A model generated the notes under the pieces. That model made no database searches. It saw nothing but the letters and a program-made list of their open reading frames with translations, and was not told the origin of the DNA. From an uncultured Lachnospiraceae bacterium (lineage in GTDB: Bacteria; Bacillota; Clostridia; Lachnospirales; Lachnospiraceae), in the NCBI GenBank assembly GCA_947626795.1, contig CANQTH010000023.1, forward strand, positions 1 through 36,239: a stretch of 36,239 nt of DNA. The letters are read 5' to 3'. Positions 15,970-23,517 of this stretch are shown here, in pieces. Position numbers and translations under genes: made by a program. How positions within the stretch are numbered: position 1 is the stretch's first letter; each line of letters begins with the position of its first letter.

Positions 15970-17055
15970 ATGATTTCAAACCAGATACTTCAAAGCACGC
16001 TGGACGGCTTAAAGGCGATCACGCGGATCGACCTGTGCATCATAGATACTGAGGGGAAGGCGTTGGCTGCGACTTTCCAGGACATGGACAATTATGCGAC
16101 GGCGGCGCTGGCATTTGTGGAGTCCCCGGCGGACAGCCAGGTATTTTTGGGATGTCAGTTCTTCAAAGTCTTCGACGAGCATCAATTAGAATATATCCTG
16201 CTGGCGAAGGGGGACAGCGACGACGTGTACATGGTGGGCAAGATTGCGGCGTTCCAGGTGCAGAACCTTTTAGTGGCGTATAAGGAACGGTTTGATAAGG
16301 ACAATTTTGTGAAGAACCTCCTTTTGGATAACCTGCTGTTGGTGGATATTTACAACCGCGCCAAGAAGCTGCACATCGACACGGACGCCAGGCGCGTGGT
16401 GTTTATCATAGAGACGAACCGGGAGAAGGACGGGAACGAGCTGGAGAAGGCGCGCGGCATCTTAGGGAGCAAGTCGCGGGACTTCGTGACGGCGGTGGAC
16501 GAGAAGAACATCGTCATCGTCAAGGAGGTCATGGAGAACGAAGGGTACGAGGAGCTGAACAAGACGGCGGAGGTGATCTTAAGCCAGTTTTCCGGCGACG
16601 ACATGGAGACGCACATCGCGTACGGGACGATCGTGAGCGACATCCGGGAAGTCTCCCGCTCCTACAAGGAGGCGAAAATGGCGCTGGACGTGGGGCGGAT
16701 CTTCTTTGAGGATCATTATATCATCGCATATGCCACGCTTGGGATTGGCCGGTTGATCTACCAGCTTCCGATCCCGCTGTGCAAGATGTTCATCAAGGAG
16801 ATCTTCGGCGGGCGTTCCCCGGACGAGTTTGACGAGGAGACGCTGGTCACGATCAACAAATTTTTCGAAAACAGCCTGAATGTTTCCGAGACGTCCCGGC
16901 AGTTGTATATCCACCGCAACACGCTGGTGTACCGTCTGGATAAGCTGCAAAAAAGCACGGGGCTGGATCTGCGCGTGTTTGAGGACGCCATTACGTTCAA
17001 GATCGCGCTGATGGTCGTAAAATACATGAAGTACATGGAGACGTTGGATTATTAG
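15970..17055 (+). CDS. PucR/CdaR-type helix-turn-helix regulator
   Basis: This 361-residue cytoplasmic DNA-binding protein ends in the PucR C-terminal HTH: NVSETSRQLYIHRNTLVYRLDKL, then LDLRVFEDAITFKIALMV. The N-terminal about 110 residues look like a small-ligand sensor domain of the CdaR (sugar diacid) type (ITRIDLCIIDTEGKALA). The middle region (THIAYGTIVSDIREVSRSYKEAKMAL) is the GGDEF-like PucR domain. The ATG at 15970 is preceded by AAAGGAG at 8 bases; an earlier in-frame ATG at 15934 has no good site. ftsE follows 17 bases later, so the regulator is likely co-transcribed with the division genes. Its signal and targets are unknown. Confidence 0.85.
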   Translation: MISNQILQSTLDGLKAITRIDLCIIDTEGKALAATFQDMDNYATAALAFVESPADSQVFLGCQFFKVFDEHQLEYILLAKGDSDDVYMVGKIAAFQVQNLLVAYKERFDKDNFVKNLLLDNLLLVDIYNRAKKLHIDTDARRVVFIIETNREKDGNELEKARGILGSKSRDFVTAVDEKNIVIVKEVMENEGYEELNKTAEVILSQFSGDDMETHIAYGTIVSDIREVSRSYKEAKMALDVGRIFFEDHYIIAYATLGIGRLIYQLPIPLCKMFIKEIFGGRSPDEFDEETLVTINKFFENSLNVSETSRQLYIHRNTLVYRLDKLQKSTGLDLRVFEDAITFKIALMVVKYMKYMETLDY

Positions 17056-17072
17056 ATGCTTAGGAGGCTCGC

Positions 17073-17756
17073 ATGATAAAACTGGAGAATGTCAGTAAGG
17101 CTTATTCGGCCGGGATCCCGGCGCTGAATAACGTCAGCCTGAAGATCGGGGCGGGGGAGTTCGTATTTGTCGTCGGGGACAGTGGCTCTGGGAAGTCCAC
17201 GCTGATCAAGCTTCTTTTAAAGGAGCTTGAACCGACGGAGGGGACGATCGTTATCAATAACCAGAAGCTGGGCAATATCCGGCACAAGGACATCCCGCGG
17301 TTCCGCAGGAACATCGGCGTGGTGTTCCAGGATTTCCGGCTTCTGAAGGACCGGAACGTCTATGAGAACGTGGCGTTTGCCCAGCGCGTGGTAGGCACTC
17401 CGGTCAAGACGATGCGCAGGAAGGTCCCGGCGGTCCTGTCGATGGTCGGGCTTGCGGCGAAATACAAGTCCTACCCGCGGGAGATTTCCGGCGGCGAGCA
17501 GCAGCGCGTGGCGATCGCGCGTGCGCTGGTGAACGAGCCGAAGATCCTGTTGGCGGATGAGCCGACCGGGAATCTGGATACCCATAACGCCTGGGAGATC
17601 ATGAAGCTTTTGGAGGAGATCAACCGCAGGGGGACGACCGTGCTTGTCGTGACGCATAACCTGGAGATCGTCAAGACGATGCAAAAGCGCGTGGTCGCCA
17701 TGAAGCAGGGCGTGATCGTGGGCGATGAAAGGCTTGGTGGCGGTTATGAGGATTAG
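17073..17756 (+). CDS. ftsE: Cell-division ABC transporter ATPase FtsE
   Basis: This is a 227-residue cytoplasmic ATPase. It has Walker A GDSGSGKST, Q-loop VFQDFRLL, the ABC signature ISGGEQQRVAIARAL, Walker B ILLADEPTGNLD and the H-loop VVTHN. With FtsX it forms a complex that activates peptidoglycan hydrolases during division or elongation rather than transporting a substrate. TTAGGAGG precedes the ATG. It overlaps ftsX by 11 bases, which supports translational coupling. Confidence 0.96.
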   Translation: MIKLENVSKAYSAGIPALNNVSLKIGAGEFVFVVGDSGSGKSTLIKLLLKELEPTEGTIVINNQKLGNIRHKDIPRFRRNIGVVFQDFRLLKDRNVYENVAFAQRVVGTPVKTMRRKVPAVLSMVGLAAKYKSYPREISGGEQQRVAIARALVNEPKILLADEPTGNLDTHNAWEIMKLLEEINRRGTTVLVVTHNLEIVKTMQKRVVAMKQGVIVGDERLGGGYED

Positions 17757-18654
17757 CACATTCTTGTATACTCTAAGGCAGGGCGCGAAGAATATCTGGA
17801 AGAACAAGATGTTCTCGCTGGCGTCGATCGCCACGATGACGGCGTGCATTTTCCTGTTTGGGACATTTTATTCCATGGTGGTGAATTTCCAAAGCGTGGT
17901 GAAGGACGTGGAGGAAGGCGTGGCGGTCACGGTCTTTTTTGTGGACGGAGCCTCGCAGGAGCAGATGGACGAGGTCGGACGGCAGATCGGCAAGCGTGCG
18001 GAAGTGTCCAAATGGGATTTTGTCTCGGCCGACGAGGCGTGGGAGGAATTTCAGAAAGTCTATTTTGAGGGCGAGGAGGAAATGGCGGCCGGGTTCGAGG
18101 ACGACAACCCGCTGGCGAATTCCGCCCATTACGAAGTTTATATGAACGACATTTCCATGCAGCAGTCGCTGGTGGGCTTCATCCAGTCGTTAGACGGCGT
18201 CAAGGAAGTGAAAAGCTCGGACGCGGCGGCGCATACCCTGACGGATTTTAACAGGCTCATCGGGTACGTTTCAGCGGGCATCATCCTGATCCTGCTGTGC
18301 GTGGCGGTGTTTTTGATCAGCAATACCGTCACGATCGGGATCGCCGTGCGCCGTGAGGAGATCGCCATCATGAAGCTGATCGGCGCGACGGACTTTTTCG
18401 TGAAGGCGCCATTTATGGTGGAAGGGATTCTGATCGGGCTGATCGGCTCGCTGCTGCCGCTCGCGCTTTTGTATTATATGTATCGGAGGATCATTCTCTA
18501 CATCGCGGAGAAGTTCCATTGGCTCAATGGGATGGTGGACTTCCTTCCGGTGGGGACTGTGTTCTCAACGCTGGTTCCGGTCGGGCTTCTGCTGGGCGTC
18601 GGGATCGGCTTTCTCGGCAGCTTTATGACGATACGCAAACATTTGAATGTATAG
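17746..18654 (+). CDS. ftsX: Cell-division membrane protein FtsX
   Basis: This 302-residue protein starts MRISTFLYTLRQGAKNIWKNKMFSLASIATM, with TM1 at about 22-45, an extracellular domain (about 50-165) and three more helices with the FtsX/MacB motif (ISNTVTIGIAVRREEIAIMKLIGAT). The extracellular loop is the part that contacts wall hydrolases in other Gram-positives. The start at 17746 overlaps the end of ftsE; an alternative ATG at 17725 would add seven residues and increase the overlap. The adjacent C-terminal processing protease and the NlpC/P60 protein at 12-13 kb are candidate partners, but that is inference. Confidence 0.95.
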   Translation: MRISTFLYTLRQGAKNIWKNKMFSLASIATMTACIFLFGTFYSMVVNFQSVVKDVEEGVAVTVFFVDGASQEQMDEVGRQIGKRAEVSKWDFVSADEAWEEFQKVYFEGEEEMAAGFEDDNPLANSAHYEVYMNDISMQQSLVGFIQSLDGVKEVKSSDAAAHTLTDFNRLIGYVSAGIILILLCVAVFLISNTVTIGIAVRREEIAIMKLIGATDFFVKAPFMVEGILIGLIGSLLPLALLYYMYRRIILYIAEKFHWLNGMVDFLPVGTVFSTLVPVGLLLGVGIGFLGSFMTIRKHLNV

Positions 18655-18669
18655 GAAAGAGGGAAACAT

Positions 18670-19971
18670 ATGGATGGGCAACAATATGGGCAGGCTGACG
18701 GGGAAGGATTTTTCCCGGAAAGCCCGCAGGGAGGAAGGCTCCCGGAAAAGAAGGACCGCGGCTTTGCAAAAGGCGTGGCGACAGGGGCGGCATGCACGCT
18801 GATCGTGATGGCGCTTGTGGCTGGCCTGGTTTATCTGCCGGAGCAGGTGGCGCGGAGAAAGGCGCCGGGCCAGGGAGAAGGAAGCACGAAGGACGCGATC
18901 TTCCAGGATGCGGTTGAGGAAAAAGAGAAAGAGATCGTGGATCTGATCGACCAGTATTATTATGAGGACATTGACGAAAATGCCGTTGTGGAAGGGATGT
19001 ACGCCGGGATGGTGGAAGGGCTTGGCGATCCGTATTCCAATTATTTCACGGCGGAGGAATACGCGTCTTTTAACGAGACGACGACGGGGACGTATTGCGG
19101 GATCGGCGTGGTGCTGACCCAGGAAGCCAAGACAAAGGCCGTGACGATCCTCCATGTGTATGCCGATACGCCCGCGGAAGAGGCGGGCCTAAAGGACGGC
19201 GACGTGATCTCGAAAGTCGGGGACGTCGAGGGGGATTCGATGGAGCTGACCGAGCTGACCTCTTACATCAAGGGGGAAGAGGGGACGACAGTGCATTTGG
19301 AGATCGTGCGCGCGGGCGAAGAGGATCACCTGGAATTTGACGTGGAGCGCCGCCCGATCACGGTCCCGACCGTAGAGTCGCAGATGCTGGAAGGGAACGT
19401 CGGCCTGATCCAGATCACGGAATTCTCGACTTCCACGCCGGAGCAGTTTGACGAGGCCATCCAGGAGCTGCAGGCGCAGGGGATGGAATCCATGATCATC
19501 GACTTGCGCGACAACCCGGGCGGGGTGCTGCAGTCGGTCTGCGCGATGTTAGATCAGATCCTTCCGGAGGGCCTGGTGGTCTATACGGAGGACAAATACG
19601 GCAACCGTTCGGATTACGAGTCGGACGCGTCGTGCCTGGATATCCCGATGGCGGTCCTGATCAATGGGAACAGCGCGAGCGCATCGGAGATCTTCGCGGG
19701 CGCGATCAAGGATTATAGCTATGGGACGCTGATCGGGACGACTTCATTCGGGAAGGGGATCGTGCAGACGATCGTCCCGCTGGACGACGGGAGCGCGGTG
19801 AAGGTGACGATGGCGAAGTATTTCACGCCCAAGGGCAATTATATCCATGAGGTCGGGATCGAGCCGGATATCGAGCTGGAATACGAATACCAGAACGAAG
19901 AGGACGAGGTTTACGACCCGATGCATGACAATCAGGTATTGAAGGCGTTGGAAGTCCTGGGAAAAGAGTGA
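18670..19971 (+). CDS. S41 carboxy-terminal processing protease (CtpA/CtpB type)
   Basis: This 433-residue protein has one N-terminal transmembrane helix (about 34-56) and is anchored with its catalytic part outside. A PDZ domain (about 140-225, GIGVVLTQ...DTPAEEAGLKDGDVISKV) is followed by the S41 peptidase core with DLRDNPGGVLQ, the serine in SASASE (S337 by spacing) and K362 in TSFGKGIV; the Ser-Lys gap of 25 matches CtpB. It directly follows ftsX, so it likely processes wall or division proteins. A GGAAAGAGGG site precedes the ATG. Confidence 0.93.
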   Translation: MDGQQYGQADGEGFFPESPQGGRLPEKKDRGFAKGVATGAACTLIVMALVAGLVYLPEQVARRKAPGQGEGSTKDAIFQDAVEEKEKEIVDLIDQYYYEDIDENAVVEGMYAGMVEGLGDPYSNYFTAEEYASFNETTTGTYCGIGVVLTQEAKTKAVTILHVYADTPAEEAGLKDGDVISKVGDVEGDSMELTELTSYIKGEEGTTVHLEIVRAGEEDHLEFDVERRPITVPTVESQMLEGNVGLIQITEFSTSTPEQFDEAIQELQAQGMESMIIDLRDNPGGVLQSVCAMLDQILPEGLVVYTEDKYGNRSDYESDASCLDIPMAVLINGNSASASEIFAGAIKDYSYGTLIGTTSFGKGIVQTIVPLDDGSAVKVTMAKYFTPKGNYIHEVGIEPDIELEYEYQNEEDEVYDPMHDNQVLKALEVLGKE

Positions 19972-20055
19972 CGAGATGTCCTGCCTGGGAAGTTCTGAGC
20001 AGGAAAAGGGAGTATTTAAGAGCCTGACAAAAGAAAAGCGGCCATCATGAAAATA

Positions 20056-20110
20056 AAAAAGCCCGAAATCATACTCTCGCTGCTTGAGAGCAGGTTTCGG
20101 GTTTTGTTGT
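20056..20110 (+). terminator. Terminator of the ftsEX-ctpA operon
   Basis: AAGCCCGAAA and TTTCGGGTTTT form a long stem with an inner CTCTC/GAGAG hairpin, followed by GTTTTGTTGT. It lies about 90 bases after the protease stop. Confidence 0.8.
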
Positions 20111-20207
20111 ACCAAATATAAAATTTTATAGTTCTCTCTGTAATGTCAGAAATAAAGCAAATAACCGGGCTGAGCCTCAGTCTGCAAGCAACCATTCAAT
20201 CAGGTTC

Positions 20208-20736
20208 TCAGACTTGATCCCTTCGTATCGCTACGTCGTATCCTCTCCGGAGCAGTTCAAAATAGACGATATTTTCGATTGCATGACCGCTGTCACGATT
20301 TCGAAACCCCAGCAGATAGTTTCTCAGAGCTATATCGACAATATAGTACTTCCCGAGCGTGCGGAGATATTCTTTTCCTTTGACGTCAAAGCGTTTGATT
20401 TCATAGAAGAAATAGCTTTCAAGCAGTGCGCTGACATAAGCCTGAACCGTATGTGCGCTCGGCGCGCTTTTCCGTTTACCATCCTCAAGAAGGCCTTCAT
20501 TCACTAAGGTATTGCCTATGGATGCAATAGAAACATTCGAACCGATGTTGTCCGAAAGGAACACGATGATTTTGCGAAGCAGGATCGGATCGGTAATTCG
20601 CTTCTGCCCTCTTTAAAAGGCTCGATTTTCCACAGCGCCTTATGCCGGTGATGACTTTTACAGGTTCAGTATCTTGAAAGCCAATCAGCTTATTGAGATA
20701 ACGATCCCTTTTTTTCAATTTGTGCGATTCTATCAT
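20208..20736 (-). pseudogene. Decayed DUF4143-type AAA+ ATPase
   Basis: The minus strand begins with a normal start (CAGGAGGG site, then MIESHKLKKRDRYLNKLIGF) and a P-loop VITGIRRCGKSSLL. The reading then leaves frame. A second frame encodes the later part (LSDNIGSNVSIASIGNTL, then GKYYIVDIALRNYLLG and DSGHAIENIVYFELLRRGYDV) and stops early. Intact ATPases of this family are about 400 residues; here the central Walker B region and the C-terminal nuclease-like part are missing. The order and orientation of the two parts are correct, so this is one gene broken by deletion and frameshift. Such genes are common mobile-accessory genes of unclear role. Confidence 0.8.
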
Positions 20737-20792
20737 GGCCCATCCCTCCTGTTGCCTTTGCGATAGCATAAATAGATGAAAAAATCAAGTAT

Positions 20793-21209
20793 ATGCACTC
20801 AAATGCAAAAAATGCGTTTTTTGATCGATTATGCAGAGATCATTGTTGGCAAATCAGAAGAGGAATAATTGACAGGTTACAACATTCATTCCTTGACTTC
20901 AATCAGCCAATGGGGCTGCATATATTTGCCAAAAGCAAGAAACACAGTGCAAAGAAGATCCGGAAGGCGCTCCGGAGACAGCTTGGCTATGTTGCAAGAG
21001 ATATCCGGTATCTGGAACAGTTCATGAGTGACGGATATGCCATGACAGGCAAGGAAATCGGCTTGTATCTGACAATCATCACGCTATATGGGCAGCGGAA
21101 GCATATGTATGATAACAAGACACACTCGGTGGAACATCGTATCGTAAGCATCCCGCAGCCATGGCTTCGCCCCATTGTCAGGGGGAAGGCGAAGGCCCCT
21201 GTTGAATGA
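20793..21209 (+). pseudogene. Truncated transposase (IS5-family-like)
   Basis: This 138-residue open frame carries the middle of a DDE transposase: AKKIRKALRRQLGYVARDIRYLEQF, then MYDNKTHSVEHRIVSIPQPWLRPIVRGKAKAPVE. This segment (linker between the N-terminal and DDE parts, ending in the PIVRGKA motif) is typical of a clostridial IS5-like group. The N-terminal DNA-binding part and everything after the first catalytic region are gone; the frame breaks exactly where the next low-GC gene begins. No terminal inverted repeats were found. It is a remnant, not an active element. Confidence 0.75.
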
Positions 21210-21213
21210 AACA

Positions 21214-21687
21214 ATGGAGCTTATTAGAAAGATATATACTTGTGAGATACCAATGTTTGATGAGGACGGGGATGATTGGACAGATGAGTATAGTGATTTT
21301 TATGATTCATTAGATGAATTGGTAAAAGATCCGGGATATTTCGAGATAGAGTGCATACCTAAACTAATGGGGCTTTTTGATGACACATTAAATTATGATA
21401 CGCTGATGTCAGCGTTAGCAGATATGGTCATTAATATAGCAAGCTTTTATGGAAATGATGGTATGCATAAATTGTTGGAATCTTTTGTATACGTTAAGCC
21501 CAATGGAGAAATGTATGGAAAGATGCATCTCGTAGGAGGGCTGTTGCAAAATCATCTCGAAGAACTCAAGACGGCGTTATCTACATCTGCGGATAAGACC
21601 CGGAAAGAGTTCATAGCAATATTATCGACTATTGAATTTAAAAATCTGCAAAATCAAAAAGAAGAATTATTAAAGATGCTTTCATAG
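21214..21687 (+). CDS. Putative orphan immunity-like protein (Imm30-like)
   Basis: This 157-residue acidic, all-helical-looking cytoplasmic protein begins MELIRKIYTCEIPMFDEDGD, with DSLDELVKDPGYFEIECIPKLMGLFDDT and a helical C-terminus ending in QKEELLKMLS. The pattern resembles immunity proteins of polymorphic toxin systems, perhaps the Imm30 group, but this is a resemblance only. Its base composition is clearly more AT-rich than the flanking core genes, pointing to transfer. No toxin gene is adjacent; upstream is a transposase remnant that ends at this gene. No good ribosome binding site is visible before the ATG, so it may not be expressed. Confidence 0.45.
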   Translation: MELIRKIYTCEIPMFDEDGDDWTDEYSDFYDSLDELVKDPGYFEIECIPKLMGLFDDTLNYDTLMSALADMVINIASFYGNDGMHKLLESFVYVKPNGEMYGKMHLVGGLLQNHLEELKTALSTSADKTRKEFIAILSTIEFKNLQNQKEELLKMLS

Positions 21688-21828
21688 ATTGCTATATATT
21701 TTGAGAATACTGATGATTATGAAGTGAAGAAAGTCAGATTATCAAGCGGACAAAATGAAAAGCTTCTTGAGATCGGGAAGGTATCGGGGGAATGGATTAT
21801 ATTAAAATGCTGCGCGAGGACACCTTGA
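21688..21828 (+). pseudogene. Unrecognised gene fragment in low-GC patch
   Basis: An open stretch without a start encodes about 46 residues (IAIYFENTDDYEVKKVRL, then a segment ending in GEWIILK) before a stop at 21826. It looks like the C-terminal end of a small accessory protein, possibly another immunity-type gene. It is in the same AT-rich patch and directly follows the stop of the immunity-like gene. Confidence 0.3.
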
Positions 21829-21995
21829 GGAATATGCGAGAAAAATTTTTATATATTTTAGCGGAATTTTTCAAAGCGCTTGGGAATCCTGTCCGCATAC
21901 ATCTTTTACTTCTTTTGGCCAAGGGAGATGCCTGCGCAGCTTATACACCACAAACAGGCAGACTGATTATGGATGGAGATATATGTGTTTTTTAA
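21792..21995 (+). pseudogene. Truncated ArsR-type regulator
   Basis: The 67-residue frame contains AEFFKALGNPVRIHLLLLLAKGDAC, the first helices of an ArsR/SmtB winged-helix repressor. It then runs into unrelated residues (AYTPQTGRLIMDGDICVF) and stops. The recognition helix and metal-binding parts are missing, so it cannot work as a full regulator. Confidence 0.6.
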
Positions 21996-21996
21996 G

Positions 21997-22047
21997 GGCT
22001 CTTCAAGGGCGATGATGGGAAAAAACCACTCTTGAAGAGCCGTTTTT
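21997..22047 (+). terminator. Terminator at the edge of the low-GC patch
   Basis: GGCTCTTCAAG and CTTGAAGAGCC form a perfect 11-bp stem around a 22-base loop and are followed by GTTTTTT on the plus strand. It separates the decayed patch from the convergent DHH phosphoesterase gene. Confidence 0.8.
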
Positions 22048-22050
22048 TGG

Positions 22051-23028
22051 TCAGTTTTTCTGCTCCGCCCGCGTGATCGCGTCCAAGAATGCGCTGCGGA
22101 TAGAGGAATGGATGTCCTCCCCGAGAAGGTGGACGTTGCAGGACGGGATCATGCCGCCCGACATGGAGGGATGCCCGCCGCCGCTCCCGTAGGGCTGCAG
22201 CGCTTCGGCGATCAGGTTGCCCGCGTGGAGGCAATGCTGCTCCGAGCGAACGGAAAAACGGATGCCGTCCGTCTGCATCGCGTAGATGACGGCGATCGTC
22301 ACGACGTCCAGCGACAGGATGAAATCCGAGATGATCGCGATCAGCGCCTGCGCGCAGTTGAAGGGGATGTAAGCGAAGCCGACGCCGTCAAAGATCTGGA
22401 TGTTCTGGATGGCCGCGCCGTAAGCGCGCAGGTCGTCGAATGCCATGGTGTTGGCATACATATCCGTCACAAGATCCCAGTTCGCGCGCGGGAACAGGAA
22501 CGAGAGCATCTCCGCGTCTAAGGCGGTCGCCCCGCGCGTAAAGTCCGCCGTGTCCATCTTGATGCCGTAAGCCAGCGCGGAAGCGCAGTTTTGGGAGATC
22601 GGCGTCCCCGTCTCCTGATAATAAGAAGCGATCAGGCAGGCGCAGGAGCCGACCGGGCGGATGTCCTCGTACTGGTACTCGTACGGGAAAAACGTGGGGT
22701 GGTGGTCGATGCAGGCCACTTCGTTCCCGATCAGATCCGTGACATTGCTGTTCATCTTCTGGGAATCCACCAGCACGATCAGGTCGTCTTCCTTCATATG
22801 GGTTAGCTCGCTTTTCGGGTACATGGCGATCTGGAAGGTGTCCAGCATCTTTTTCGCGTTCAGGCGGTCGATCCTCCCGTCGTAGCACAAAGTGGCGGGG
22901 ACGCCGTAGTAAGCTAAGAACTGCTGCAGGCCGAATGCGCTCGCGATGGCGTCCGGATCCGGGAAATTGTGCGTCTGGATGTATGCCGTATGTTTTTTTA
23001 AAATGTTTACTAAATCGAGTGGATTCAT
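22051..23028 (-). CDS. DHH family phosphoesterase (NrnA-like)
   Basis: This 325-residue cytoplasmic protein has a DHH domain and a C-terminal DHHA1 domain. Metal-binding motifs are HNFPDPDAIASAFGLQ near residue 22, LVDSQ, and the namesake CIDHHPT. The C-terminal GGGHPSMSGGM is a variant of the usual GGGH motif that binds substrate. Relatives degrade nanoRNA, pAp or cyclic dinucleotide products; the precise substrate cannot be settled here. The start at 23028 has AAAGGGA upstream; a longer reading to 23094 lacks a site. It is monocistronic and divergent from the riboflavin operon. Confidence 0.85.
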   Translation of the reverse strand: MNPLDLVNILKKHTAYIQTHNFPDPDAIASAFGLQQFLAYYGVPATLCYDGRIDRLNAKKMLDTFQIAMYPKSELTHMKEDDLIVLVDSQKMNSNVTDLIGNEVACIDHHPTFFPYEYQYEDIRPVGSCACLIASYYQETGTPISQNCASALAYGIKMDTADFTRGATALDAEMLSFLFPRANWDLVTDMYANTMAFDDLRAYGAAIQNIQIFDGVGFAYIPFNCAQALIAIISDFILSLDVVTIAVIYAMQTDGIRFSVRSEQHCLHAGNLIAEALQPYGSGGGHPSMSGGMIPSCNVHLLGEDIHSSIRSAFLDAITRAEQKN

Positions 23029-23240
23029 AAGAAATTCCCTTTCTATTCTATCTTTGGCTAGTTTGATGATACCATATATCCTGGAAAAAGTCACCAGAGG
23101 ATTTAACGGTTGAAAAATAATTTCCCTGTTTGCGGAAATTTTTACTTTTATGTATTATGAAGATCGGAATTAAGGGGGAATGTGTTATGATGAAACAAAA
23201 ACCGCTGAAAGACGAGCGGGATGAACAAACAGGTATGCAG

Positions 23241-23310
23241 GCAAAATGCCGAAGGCAAACTTCAAATGAGCCGGATTCCGTAACTGTGAGGCTGAAGACT
23301 GAACTGTTAC
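23241..23310 (+). repeat. Right half of a 146-bp MITE, truncated
   Basis: ATGCCGAAGGCAAACTT, GAGCCGGATTCCGTAACTG and GACTGAACTGTTAC match the right half of the family, including its terminal inverted repeat ending at 23310. The left end is lost. It lies 30 bases upstream of the riboflavin promoter and about 60 bases upstream of the surviving half of the FMN riboswitch. Confidence 0.7.
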
Positions 23311-23340
23311 CGGAATGTTGCATAGAATCGTTCCGCCCCA

Positions 23341-23369
23341 TTGACATATGCGGCGGATAAGAGTAGAAT
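23341..23369 (+). promoter_or_regulatory. Promoter of the riboflavin operon, inside the old riboswitch
   Basis: TTGACA (23341-23346), a 17-base spacer and TAGAAT (23364-23369) predict a start near 23376. The start falls inside the sequence that resembles the 3' half of the FMN aptamer, so the transcript would lack the 5' half. The -35 and spacer occupy the place where the 5' aptamer half should lie. Confidence 0.7.
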
Positions 23370-23370
23370 A

Positions 23371-23465
23371 TCTGATGAGAATCCAAAGCCGACAGGATAG
23401 TCTGGATGGGAGAAGATCGCATAGATTTAAGAAGGAAAAGCCCTGAATCTGCGGATTTGGGGTTT
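23371..23465 (+). promoter_or_regulatory. FMN riboswitch remnant (3' half) and weakened attenuator
   Basis: GCCGACAGGATAGTCTGGAT and GGGAGAAGAT (23388-23417) match the conserved 3' end of the FMN (RFN) riboswitch, preceded by a GATGAGAATCC resembling its GGTGAGATTCC. The expected 5' half (GGGGCAGGGTGAAATTCCC, then ACCGGCGGT) is not present; only a CGGCGG survives at 23351. A hairpin AGCCCTGAATC/GATTTGGGGTTT at 23438-23463 looks like the attenuator, but its T-tract is short and broken (TTTCGTCGTTTC). Both parts look decayed. Confidence 0.7.
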
Positions 23466-23517
23466 CGTCGTTTCAGGCGGGGGAGCAGCCTCCGAACTGG
23501 CGAAAGGAAGTGACGGC

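Noticed and set aside
23130-23360. Small protein upstream of ribD
   Set aside because: The frame spans a MITE remnant and the rib promoter and has no recognisable domain.
23311-23470. Complete, functional FMN riboswitch
   Set aside because: The 5' half of the aptamer could not be found and a promoter occupies its place; only the 3' half is convincing.
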